Shown in pieces: positions 8,882 through 16,591 of a stretch of 64,000 bases of DNA. The translations under genes were made by a program, and so were the position numbers. This DNA is from Inquilinus sp052113205. GTDB taxonomy: Bacteria; Pseudomonadota; Alphaproteobacteria; DSM-16000; Inquilinaceae. Each line of letters begins with the position of its first letter. Within the stretch, counting starts at the first letter, position 1. The notes under the pieces are model-generated. The model searched no databases and was not told the origin of the DNA. It saw nothing but the letters and a program-made list of their open reading frames with translations. The stretch covers positions 3,274-67,273 of the forward strand of contig NZ_JBFRCU010000035.1 of assembly GCF_052113205.1 (NCBI RefSeq), read 5' to 3'.

Positions 8882-9199
8882 ATGAACCTCGCATTTCTCT
8901 CCTGCTTCGATCGCCGCCTGCGCCTGGCGCTGGGCGCCGTGATCTCCCCGCGGGCCGAGGCGCTGGCCGCCCTGCCGCGGTTCCGCAACCGCGACCTGCG
9001 CCACGACCCGGTCCGGGACGAGGACAAGGTGCTGCTGCGCTGGATCCGCGACCCCGAGACCGGCAAGATCGCCGCCCGCTGGGACGAGCCGGCCGCCGTG
9101 GCCCCGGCCACGCCGGTCGATGACTTGGCCGAGCACCGCGCCCGCCGGGCGCAGCGCTACCGTTCGCGTTTCGTCTGGACCGACCGCCGCAGCGCCTGA
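8882..9199 (+). CDS. hypothetical 105-residue protein
   Basis: A small, charged, soluble protein starting MNLAFLSCFDRRLRLALG after a CGGAGCGAACG ribosome site. It has an Arg-rich C-terminus (AEHRARRAQRYRSRFVW). No signal peptide, membrane segment or known domain is evident. The codon pattern is consistent with a real high-GC gene. It lies just before the rpsB promoter and on the same strand, but a candidate promoter between them suggests independent transcription. Confidence 0.5.
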   Translation: MNLAFLSCFDRRLRLALGAVISPRAEALAALPRFRNRDLRHDPVRDEDKVLLRWIRDPETGKIAARWDEPAAVAPATPVDDLAEHRARRAQRYRSRFVWTDRRSA

Positions 9200-9238
9200 G
9201 CCGCGGCGGCCGACGCCGATCCGGGCGGCTGCCCGGGC

Positions 9239-9267
9239 TTGCTTTTCCCCGGCGCAGGGCGTATCAA
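9239..9267 (+). promoter_or_regulatory. candidate sigma-70 promoter for rpsB
   Basis: TTGCTT (9239-9244) and TATCAA (9262-9267) are separated by 17 bases. This is a fair match to the housekeeping consensus, about 150 bases upstream of the rpsB start. Confidence 0.5.
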
Positions 9268-9415
9268 CCGCGCCGTCGTCAATCCCACACGCGGGCATCG
9301 CGGCCTGCCACAGCAGTGGCTCGGTCGCTCCGGTGCTTTTCGCCATATCCGCAATCCGCGGTGCGGCGGGAGGCAAGGCCCGCGGCGGAACAACCGGAAA
9401 AAGGATCTTCCGACC

Positions 9416-10210
9416 ATGGCTACGCCGACCTTCACCATGCGCCAGCTCCTCGAAGCCGGCGCCCATTTCGGCCACCACACCCGCCGTTGGAACCCGAAGA
9501 TGGCGCCGTTCATCTTCGGCGTGCGCAACGGCGTGCACATCATCGACCTCGAGCAGACCGTGCCGATGCTGCACCGGGCGCTCGACGCGGTCCGTGACGT
9601 CGTCGCCAACGGCGGCCGCGTTCTGTTCGTCGGCACCAAGCGCCAGGCGGCGGACAAGATCGCCGACGCGGCCAAGCGCTGCGGCCAGTACTACGTCAAC
9701 CACCGCTGGCTCGGCGGCATGCTGACCAACTGGAAGACGGTGTCGCAGTCGATCAAGCGCCTGAAGGAGATGGACGAGCAGCTCAACCAGGGCGCGGTCG
9801 GCCTGACCAAGAAGGAGCAGCTGACCCTGACCCGCGAGCGCGACAAGCTCGAGAAGGCGCTGGGCGGCATCCGCGACATGGGCGGCCTGCCCGACATCCT
9901 GGTCATCATCGACACCAACAAGGAGTCGATCGCGGTCCTGGAAGCCGCCAAGCTCGGCATCCCGGTCGTGGCCGTGCTGGACAGCAACTCCAGCCCCGAC
10001 GGCATCACCTTCCCGGTGCCGGGCAATGACGACGCGCTGCGCGCGATCGAGCTGTATTGCGAGCTGTTCTCCGGCTCGGTCATCGCTGGCATCCAGGCCG
10101 AGATGAGCGCGAGCGGCGCCGATGTCGGCGAGATGGAGGAGGCCCCGGCCGAGGAGGCGCTGCCGCCGCCGGCGGCCGAGACCGGCGAGGCGGAGCAGCC
10201 GGCCGCCTGA
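9416..10210 (+). CDS. rpsB: 30S ribosomal protein S2
   Basis: A 264-residue protein of the small ribosomal subunit, at the junction of head and body, needed for S1 binding. It contains the family signatures LEAGAHFGHHTRRWNPKM near the N-terminus and GGLPDILVIID in the second half. The C-terminus carries an Ala/Glu/Pro-rich extension (about residues 240-264), common in alphaproteobacteria. It starts the conserved rpsB-tsf-pyrH-frr block. A hairpin with a T run directly after the stop probably tunes the S2 to EF-Ts ratio. Confidence 0.98.
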   Translation: MATPTFTMRQLLEAGAHFGHHTRRWNPKMAPFIFGVRNGVHIIDLEQTVPMLHRALDAVRDVVANGGRVLFVGTKRQAADKIADAAKRCGQYYVNHRWLGGMLTNWKTVSQSIKRLKEMDEQLNQGAVGLTKKEQLTLTRERDKLEKALGGIRDMGGLPDILVIIDTNKESIAVLEAAKLGIPVVAVLDSNSSPDGITFPVPGNDDALRAIELYCELFSGSVIAGIQAEMSASGADVGEMEEAPAEEALPPPAAETGEAEQPAA

Positions 10211-10225
10211 GCCGAGAGCGAACCA

Positions 10226-10255
10226 GGGGCGGCCCAGAAAGCCGCCCCTTTCTGT
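10226..10255 (+). terminator. terminator or attenuator between rpsB and tsf
   Basis: GGGGCGGC (10226-10233) pairs with GCCGCCCC (10241-10248) around the 7-base loop CCAGAAA and is followed by TTTCTGT. The short T tract suggests partial read-through into tsf, which follows 60 bases later without a clear promoter of its own. Confidence 0.8.
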
Positions 10256-10314
10256 CGATGAGGGCGCCTGCGACCGGTGGGGCGCGGCGCCGAACGAACG
10301 GATGCGAGGACGAT

Positions 10315-11241
10315 ATGGCCGAGATCACCGCGGCGCTGGTGAAGGAGCTTCGTGAGAAGACCGGCGCCGGCATGATGGATTGCAAGAAGGCATTGGGCGA
10401 GAGCGGCGGCGACCTGGAGACCGCGGTCGACTGGCTGCGCAAGAAGGGCCTTGCGGCCGCCGCGAAGAAGGCCGGGCGCGTTGCGGCCGAAGGCCTGATC
10501 GGCGCCGCCGTCGAGGGCACCCGGGGCGCGCTGGTCGAGGTCAATTCCGAGACCGATTTCGTGTCGCGCAACGACAAGTTCCAGGGCCTCGTCTCGACCC
10601 TGGCCGGCCTCGCCCTCAAGGCGAATGGCGATGTCGAGGCGCTGGCCGCCAGCGCCTATCCCGGCACCGGCCGCACCGCCGCCGAGGAGGTGACCCATCT
10701 GATCGCCACCATCGGCGAGAACATCAGCCTGCGCCGCAGCGCCGCCCTGTCGGTTTCGGACGGCGTCGTCGCCGCCTATGTCCACAGCCCGGTGGCCGCC
10801 GGCCTCGGCAAGATCGGCGTTCTGGTGGCGCTGGAATCGACCGGCGACAAGGCCAAGCTCGAGGCCTTCGGCAAGCAGATCGCGATGCATGTCGCGGCGG
10901 CTCGGCCGGACGCGCTGCACATCGCCGACGTCGATGCCAGCAACCTCGAGCGCGAGCGCGCCGTGCTGGTCGAGCAGGCCCGTGCCAGCGGCAAGCCCGA
11001 AGCGATCATCGAGAAGATGGTCGAAGGCCGGATCCGCAAGTACTACGAGGAAGTGGTGCTGCACGAGCAGGTCTGGGTGCTGGACGGCGAGACCAAGGTC
11101 CGCAAGGCGATCGAGGATGCCGCCAAGGATGCCGGCGCCCCGGTCAGCGTGACCGGCTTCGTCCGCTTCGTGCTCGGCGAGGGCATCGAGAAGGAGCAGG
11201 GCGACTTCGCGGCGGAAGTGGCGGCCACGCTCGGCCGCTGA
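10315..11241 (+). CDS. tsf: elongation factor Ts
   Basis: A 308-residue guanine-nucleotide exchange factor for EF-Tu. The N-terminal UBA-like domain has the diagnostic LREKTGAGMMDCKKAL. The core domain carries VEVNSETDFVSRN, the segment that inserts at the EF-Tu nucleotide site (TDFV motif). Length and domain order are normal for proteobacteria. The start is an ATG after GGACGAT. It lies between rpsB and pyrH as in most proteobacteria and is cotranscribed at least partly with rpsB. Confidence 0.98.
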   Translation: MAEITAALVKELREKTGAGMMDCKKALGESGGDLETAVDWLRKKGLAAAAKKAGRVAAEGLIGAAVEGTRGALVEVNSETDFVSRNDKFQGLVSTLAGLALKANGDVEALAASAYPGTGRTAAEEVTHLIATIGENISLRRSAALSVSDGVVAAYVHSPVAAGLGKIGVLVALESTGDKAKLEAFGKQIAMHVAAARPDALHIADVDASNLERERAVLVEQARASGKPEAIIEKMVEGRIRKYYEEVVLHEQVWVLDGETKVRKAIEDAAKDAGAPVSVTGFVRFVLGEGIEKEQGDFAAEVAATLGR

Positions 11242-11284
11242 GCCGAATGGGAACAGATTGGCGGCGCTGAGGGAGTGGAGCGAC

Positions 11285-12010
11285 ATGGCGAAAGCGGCCC
11301 AGTATCGACGGGTGCTGTTGAAGATTTCCGGGGAAGCCCTGATGGGCGACCGGGATTACGGCATCGACCCGAAGATGGTGGAGCGCATCGCCGATGATGT
11401 CGCCCAGGTCCATTCCCTCGGCGTCGAGATCTGCATGGTGGTCGGCGGCGGCAACATCTTCCGCGGCATCAGCGGCGCCGCCTCCGGCATCGAGCGGGCG
11501 ACCGCCGACTACATGGGCATGCTGGCCACGGTGATGAACGGCCTGGCGCTGCAGAGCGCCTGCGAGCACAAGGGCCTGCACACCCGCGTGGTCTCGGCCA
11601 TCCCGATGCAGACGGTGTGCGAACCCTATATCCGGCGCCGGGCGATCCGGCACATGGAGAAGGGTCGCGTCGTCATCTTCGTCGGCGGCACCGGCAACCC
11701 GTTCTTCACCACCGACACCGGCGCCGCGCTGCGGGCGTCGGAGATGGGCTGCGACGCCTTGCTCATGGGCAAGCAGGTCGACGGTGTCTACGACGCCGAC
11801 CCGCTCAAGGTCGAAGGGGCCAAGCGCTTCGATCGCTTGACCTACATGGATGTGCTGGCGAAAGATCTCCGCGTCATGGATCATGCGGCGATCTCGCTGG
11901 CCCGTGAAAACAAGATCCCGATCCTGGTCTTCTCCATCAACGAGCATGGCGCGTTTGCGGAGGTGGTCGCGGGGCAGGGGCGCTACACTATCGTGACCGA
12001 GGAGGGCTGA
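11285..12010 (+). CDS. pyrH: UMP kinase
   Basis: A 241-residue amino-acid-kinase-fold enzyme that phosphorylates UMP to UDP, an essential hexamer regulated by GTP and UTP in proteobacteria. Motifs visible: LLKISGEALMGD (phosphate-binding Lys and Gly loop), VVGGGNIFRG and VIFVGGTGNPFFTTD (the conserved TGNPFFTTD loop that binds the nucleotide), and KVDGVYDADP. It sits 43 bases after tsf. Its stop codon is two bases from the frr start, which indicates one transcript and probable coupling. Confidence 0.98.
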   Translation: MAKAAQYRRVLLKISGEALMGDRDYGIDPKMVERIADDVAQVHSLGVEICMVVGGGNIFRGISGAASGIERATADYMGMLATVMNGLALQSACEHKGLHTRVVSAIPMQTVCEPYIRRRAIRHMEKGRVVIFVGGTGNPFFTTDTGAALRASEMGCDALLMGKQVDGVYDADPLKVEGAKRFDRLTYMDVLAKDLRVMDHAAISLARENKIPILVFSINEHGAFAEVVAGQGRYTIVTEEG

Positions 12011-12012
12011 GC

Positions 12013-12570
12013 GTGGCCAAAGCCGATCTCGACGACATCTCCCGCCGCATGGCGGGTGCTCTGGAGTCCCTGCGCAAGGATCTGGCCGGTCTCCGCACCG
12101 GCCGCGCCAGCATCAGCCTGCTCGAGCCGATCACGGTCGACGTCTATGGCGCCCAGATGCCGCTGAACCAGGTCGGCACCATCGGCGTGCCCGAGCCGCG
12201 CATGCTGACCGTCACGGTCTGGGACCGCAGCGCGGTCAAGTCGGTGGAGAAGGCGATCCGCGATTCGGGCCTCGGCCTGAACCCGCAGACCGAGGGCCAG
12301 ACCGTGCGCGTGCCGCTGCCGGAGCTGAGTGAGGAACGCCGCCGCGAGCTGACCAAGGTTGCCGGCAAATATGCCGAGGCCGCCCGTGTCGCGGTGCGCA
12401 ACGTCCGCCGTGACGGCATGGACGCGCTGAAGCGCGCCGAAAAGGACCACGAGATCTCCGAGGACGAGCACAAGCGCCTGGCCGACAAGATTCAGGGCCT
12501 GACCGACAGCCGCATTCGCGAGATCGACGACGTGGCGGCGCAGAAGGAAAAAGAGATCCTTCAGGTCTGA
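12013..12570 (+). CDS. frr: ribosome recycling factor
   Basis: A 185-residue factor that, with EF-G, splits post-termination ribosomes. It has the typical two-domain sequence: a long helical bundle plus a small beta domain containing ITVDVYGAQMPLNQVGTI and the C-terminal LTDSRIREIDDVAAQKEKEI helix. The start is GTG, two bases after the pyrH stop; the GAGGAGGGC overlapping the pyrH end serves as the ribosome site. Position and length are standard for alphaproteobacteria. Confidence 0.97.
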   Translation: MAKADLDDISRRMAGALESLRKDLAGLRTGRASISLLEPITVDVYGAQMPLNQVGTIGVPEPRMLTVTVWDRSAVKSVEKAIRDSGLGLNPQTEGQTVRVPLPELSEERRRELTKVAGKYAEAARVAVRNVRRDGMDALKRAEKDHEISEDEHKRLADKIQGLTDSRIREIDDVAAQKEKEILQV

Positions 12571-12578
12571 GCACCGGG

Positions 12579-13313
12579 ATGCACCGTTTCGCCCCCAAGG
12601 CCGAGGATCAGCCCGCGCTCCATGTCGCGATCATCATGGACGGCAACGGTCGCTGGGCGACCGGCCGAGGCCTGCCGCGCACGCTGGGCCATCGCAAGGG
12701 CATCGACGCCGTGCAGCGGACGATCGACGNGTCGATCGAGCTCGGCGTCGGCTATCTGACTTTGTTCGGCTTCTCGACCGAGAATTGGCGCCGGCCGATC
12801 CTCGAGGTCGGTGAGCTGATGAAGCTGCTGCGCTTCTTCCNGCGCGGCGAGCTGAGGGCCCTGCACAAGAAGGGCGTGCGGCTGCGCTTCATCGGCGACC
12901 GCGACCGGCTGGCGCCGGATATCGTCGACCTGCTGGTCGAGAGCGAGACGCTGACCCAGGGCAACACCCGGCTCAACCTCACCGTCGCGCTCAGCTACGG
13001 CGCCCGGCAGGAGATCACCGAGGCGGCGCGCCGGGTGGCGCGCGAGGTCGCCTCTGGCGCCCTGTCGCCGGAGGCGATCGACGAGCGGCTGTTCGCCGGC
13101 CGCCTGTTCACCGCCGACCTGCCCGACCCCGACCTGATCATCCGCACCAGCGGCGAGCAGCGGATCAGCAACTTCCTGCTGTGGCAGGCGGCCTATGCCG
13201 AGCTGATCTTCATCGATACGCTGTGGCCGGATTTCGGCCATGCCGACCTCGAGGCCGCCCTCGCCGAGTTCCGGCGGCGGGAACGTCGCTATGGCGCTGT
13301 CGGTGGCCAATAG
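12579..13313 (+). CDS. uppS: undecaprenyl diphosphate synthase (cis-prenyltransferase)
   Basis: A 244-residue enzyme that extends farnesyl diphosphate with cis-isoprene units to make the lipid carrier for peptidoglycan and O-antigen. The catalytic loop VAIIMDGNGRWATGRGL (Asp and substrate-binding Arg) is intact. So are LTLFGFSTENWRRP and the C-terminal DLIIRTSGEQRISNFLLWQ signature. Two single Ns (12730 and 12841) leave one residue each undefined; neither falls in a catalytic motif. The 3' end overlaps the cdsA start by 23 bases. Confidence 0.97.
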   Translation: MHRFAPKAEDQPALHVAIIMDGNGRWATGRGLPRTLGHRKGIDAVQRTIDXSIELGVGYLTLFGFSTENWRRPILEVGELMKLLRFFXRGELRALHKKGVRLRFIGDRDRLAPDIVDLLVESETLTQGNTRLNLTVALSYGARQEITEAARRVAREVASGALSPEAIDERLFAGRLFTADLPDPDLIIRTSGEQRISNFLLWQAAYAELIFIDTLWPDFGHADLEAALAEFRRRERRYGAVGGQ

Positions 13314-14118
13314 CCCGCAGGTCAAGCGCAGCAACCTGACGCTGCGGATCGTCTCCAGCCTCGTTCTCGGACCGCTGATCCTCGCCGCCGTCTATGTCGG
13401 CCAATGGGAATTCGCGGTCATCATCGCGCTCCTCGGCATGCTCGGGGTCGACGAATGGCTGCGGCTGGTGCTGCGGCGGCCGCCGCCCGGCTGGGTCAGG
13501 GCCGGGGCCGCCATCGCCATCATCGCCGTGACCATCGCCACGGGCTGCGCCGGCGCTGTCGCTGGCCTGGTCGTGCTGGCCGCGGCGACGGTGGCCTTCG
13601 ACATCGCGGTGAATCTGCGCCTCGGCACGCCCGGCCGGATGCCCGCGCTGGGCCTGCCCTATCTCGGCCTGACCGTGGTCGCGCTGCTGCATCTGCGCCA
13701 GGACGGCTGGCAGCCGGTGCTGTGGCTGCTGCTGGTGGTCTGGGCCACGGATATCGGCGGCTACATCTTCGGCCGCTGGATCGGCGGGCCGAAGCTGGCG
13801 CCGCGGCTGAGCCCGAAGAAGACCTGGGCCGGGCTGATCGGCGGGGCCGGCCTGGCGGCCGTGGCCGGCGCTGCCGCGATCGCGGTGCTGCATCGCGCCG
13901 GCGCGGCGGTCCTGGCCGTACCCGCCGCCGCCGCGCTCGCTCTGCTGGCCCAGGCCGGCGATCTCGCCGAATCCGCGGTCAAGCGCCATTATGGGGTCAA
14001 GGACAGCGGCAACCTGATCCCCGGCCATGGCGGCGTGCTCGACCGGATCGACGGCCTGCTGGCCGCGGCGCCGGTCTTCGCCTTGTTCACAGCCCTTTTG
14101 GATGCATCGTTCAGATGA
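13291..14118 (+). CDS. cdsA: phosphatidate cytidylyltransferase
   Basis: A 275-residue integral membrane protein that makes CDP-diacylglycerol from phosphatidate and CTP, the branch point for all phospholipids. It has at least seven hydrophobic segments. The family signature near the C-terminus (ESAVKRHYGVKDSGNLIPGHGG, read as two parts around KD) is intact and includes the metal-binding Asp. The start chosen is the ATG inside the uppS 3' end (MALSVANSPQVKRS). A longer in-frame start upstream is less likely. The stop overlaps the dxr start as ATGA. Confidence 0.95.
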   Translation: MALSVANSPQVKRSNLTLRIVSSLVLGPLILAAVYVGQWEFAVIIALLGMLGVDEWLRLVLRRPPPGWVRAGAAIAIIAVTIATGCAGAVAGLVVLAAATVAFDIAVNLRLGTPGRMPALGLPYLGLTVVALLHLRQDGWQPVLWLLLVVWATDIGGYIFGRWIGGPKLAPRLSPKKTWAGLIGGAGLAAVAGAAAIAVLHRAGAAVLAVPAAAALALLAQAGDLAESAVKRHYGVKDSGNLIPGHGGVLDRIDGLLAAAPVFALFTALLDASFR

Positions 14119-15275
14119 TCTCGGCCCCGTCCGCGGATGCCCCGCGCTCCGTCACCATCCTCGGCGCCACCGGCTCGGTCGGCGCCAGCACCGTCGACCT
14201 GATCGGCCGGTCGCCGGAGCGCTTCATGGTCGAGGCGGTGACCGCCAACACGGATGCGGAGCGGCTGGCGGCGATCGCCCGGCAACTCGGCGCCCGCTAT
14301 GCCGCGGTGGCGGATGAGGCGGCCTATCCGGCGCTGAAGGCGGCCCTGTCCGGCAGCGGTATCGAGGCGGCGGGCGGTGCCGAGGCGGTGGTGGCGGCGG
14401 CGGCCCGGCCGGCCGACTGGGTGATGGGTGCCATCGTCGGCGCCGCCGGGCTGCAGCCGATCCTGACCGCGATCCGGCGCGGCGCCATGGTCGCCTTCGC
14501 CAACAAGGAGTGCCTGGTCTGTGCCGGCGAGCTGATGATGGCCGAGGTGCGGCGGCACGGCGCCACGCTGCTGCCGGTCGACAGCGAGCACAACGCAATC
14601 TTCCAGGTGTTGCAGCCCGGCGCGAAGGTGCGGCGGCTGATCCTGACCGCCTCCGGTGGGCCGTTCCGGGAATGGACACGCGACCAGATGGCGGCGGCGA
14701 CGCCGGCCCAGGCCGTCGCCCATCCGAACTGGAGCATGGGGGCCAAGATCTCGGTCGACAGCGCCACCCTGATGAACAAGGGGCTGGAGCTGATCGAGGC
14801 TTCGCATCTCTTCGCCATGCCGGAGGACCGGATCGAGATCGTGGTCCATCCGCAATCGGTGATCCACAGCCTGGTCGACTATGCCGATGGCTCGGTGCTG
14901 GCCCAGCTCGGCGTGCCCGACATGCGGGTGCCGATCGCCTACACCCTGGCCTGGCCGGAGCGGATGGAGACGCCCTGTGCCGCGCTGGACCTGGCCAAGA
15001 TCGCCCGGCTCGATTTCCAGGAACCGGACCCGGAGCGGTTCCCGGCACTGCGGCTGACCCGGGAATGCCTGCGGCAAGGTGGCTCGGCCGCGACTGTGCT
15101 GAATGCCGCCAACGAGGTGGCGGTGGCGGCGTTCCTGGAGGGGCGGATCGGCTTCCTCGACATCGAGCGGATCGTCGAGGGCACCCTTGCCATGATTCCG
15201 GCACAAGCTGTGGCGACTCTGGACGAGATGTTCGCCATCGACGCCGCGGCGCGACGGCACGCCGCTGCGCTTTGA
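14115..15275 (+). CDS. dxr: 1-deoxy-D-xylulose 5-phosphate reductoisomerase
   Basis: A 386-residue enzyme for the first committed step of the MEP isoprenoid pathway (DXP to MEP with NADPH). Features: the N-terminal Rossmann motif TILGATGSVGASTVDLI; ANKECLVCAG; the metal-binding and substrate loop LPVDSEHNAIFQ; LTASGGPFREW (the flexible active-site loop, with the conserved Trp); and WSMGAKISVDSATLMNKGLE. The start overlaps the cdsA stop by four bases (ATGA), so translation is coupled. It supplies precursors used by the uppS product upstream. Confidence 0.98.
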   Translation: MISAPSADAPRSVTILGATGSVGASTVDLIGRSPERFMVEAVTANTDAERLAAIARQLGARYAAVADEAAYPALKAALSGSGIEAAGGAEAVVAAAARPADWVMGAIVGAAGLQPILTAIRRGAMVAFANKECLVCAGELMMAEVRRHGATLLPVDSEHNAIFQVLQPGAKVRRLILTASGGPFREWTRDQMAAATPAQAVAHPNWSMGAKISVDSATLMNKGLELIEASHLFAMPEDRIEIVVHPQSVIHSLVDYADGSVLAQLGVPDMRVPIAYTLAWPERMETPCAALDLAKIARLDFQEPDPERFPALRLTRECLRQGGSAATVLNAANEVAVAAFLEGRIGFLDIERIVEGTLAMIPAQAVATLDEMFAIDAAARRHAAAL

Positions 15276-15323
15276 AATCGCGGGCGAGCGGGCCCACATA
15301 GGCCCTCTGGCCGAGAGGTACGC

Positions 15324-16439
15324 ATGACGCTGTTCACCTATCTGATCCCGTTCCTGGTCGTGCTGACCGTTCTCGTCTTCGTGCACGAGTTCGGCCACTA
15401 CTGGGTCGCCCGCCGCAACGGGGTACGGGTCGAGACCTTCTCGATCGGCTTCGGGCCGGAGCTGTTCGGCTTCAACGACCGGCACGGCACCCGCTGGAAG
15501 TTCAGCATCGTGCCGCTCGGCGGCTATGTGAAGATGTTCGGCGACGCCGATGCGGCGTCGTCTCCGGCGACCGCGGCGCTGGACGGCATGACCGAAGACC
15601 AGCGCTCGGTGTCGTTCCATCACAAGCGGGTCGGCCAGCGCGCCGCGATCGCCGCCGCGGGGCCGATCGCGAATTTCCTGTTCTCGATCGTCGCCCTGTT
15701 CTTCCTGTTCCTGGTCGGCGGCCATCCCTTCCCGCCGGCGGTGGTGGGCGACGTCTCGGCGGGCGGCGCCGCGGCCGAGGCCGGGATCCGGTCGGGGGAC
15801 CGGATCACCAGCATCGACGGCACCGCGGTCGATCGCTTCGCCGAGCTCGGCGTCGCGGTCCGGGCCGGCGGCGGCAAGGCGGTCGCGCTCGGCATCGACC
15901 GCAATGGCGAGGCGCTGAGCTTCGACCTGACGCCGCGGCAGGAGACGGTGGAGACGAACGATGGCGGCAGCGCCACCATCTGGCGGCTCGGCATCGCCGC
16001 CGACACCGGCCCCTACGGCGTGGTCGAGGCCGCCCGGATGTCGGTCAGCGAGAGCTGGGCGATCGTGTCGATGACCGCCTCGGCGCTCGGCGAGATGGTG
16101 TCGGGCCAGCGCGGCACCGAGGATCTCGGCGGCCCGCTCCGGATCGCCCAGATGTCCGGCGAGGTCTACCAGGTCGGCATCGTGGCGCTGCTCTGGTTCA
16201 TGGCGATCCTGTCGATCAATCTCGGCCTGATCAACCTGGTGCCGATCCCGATGTTGGACGGCGGCCACCTGCTGTTCTGCGCGATCGAGGCGCTCCGCGG
16301 CCGGCCGCTCGGCGCGCGTGCCCAAGAATACGGTTTCCGCCTTGGGCTCGCTTTGGTATTAACCCTGATGCTCTTCGCGACCTGGAACGACTTGGTCCAA
16401 CTCAAGGTAGTGGCCTTTTTCAAAGGCTTGGTGTCCTGA
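15324..16439 (+). CDS. rseP: RIP zinc metalloprotease RseP
   Basis: A 371-residue site-2 intramembrane protease that releases envelope-stress sigma factors and clears signal-peptide remnants. The zinc motif HEFGH is at residues 21-25 in the first membrane segment. A PDZ domain lies at about residues 130-200 (GGAAAEAGIRSGDRITSIDG). The second active-site motif, NLVPIPMLDGGHLL, supplies the metal-binding Asp near residue 312. Only one PDZ domain is evident, as in many alphaproteobacterial forms; E. coli has two. It lies between dxr and bamA, the usual order. Confidence 0.96.
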   Translation: MTLFTYLIPFLVVLTVLVFVHEFGHYWVARRNGVRVETFSIGFGPELFGFNDRHGTRWKFSIVPLGGYVKMFGDADAASSPATAALDGMTEDQRSVSFHHKRVGQRAAIAAAGPIANFLFSIVALFFLFLVGGHPFPPAVVGDVSAGGAAAEAGIRSGDRITSIDGTAVDRFAELGVAVRAGGGKAVALGIDRNGEALSFDLTPRQETVETNDGGSATIWRLGIAADTGPYGVVEAARMSVSESWAIVSMTASALGEMVSGQRGTEDLGGPLRIAQMSGEVYQVGIVALLWFMAILSINLGLINLVPIPMLDGGHLLFCAIEALRGRPLGARAQEYGFRLGLALVLTLMLFATWNDLVQLKVVAFFKGLVS

Positions 16440-16591
16440 GCCGGGACGTGTTACCGGATCACGGCGGTTGTGACTCGCCGCGATCCGTAGCCGCTGAAGT
16501 GGGGGCGGCGGTCGTTCGTCAAGCCTCTCGCGCCCGGTCGATCGATCGGGGTGAGAGGATGGGTATGAGTTTGAGGGGAAAGTAGAAACCG

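Noticed and set aside
13989..16325. Minus-strand 778-codon open frame opposite dxr and rseP
   Set aside because: Its composition is typical of antisense translation of high-GC genes, and both plus-strand genes beneath it are certain.
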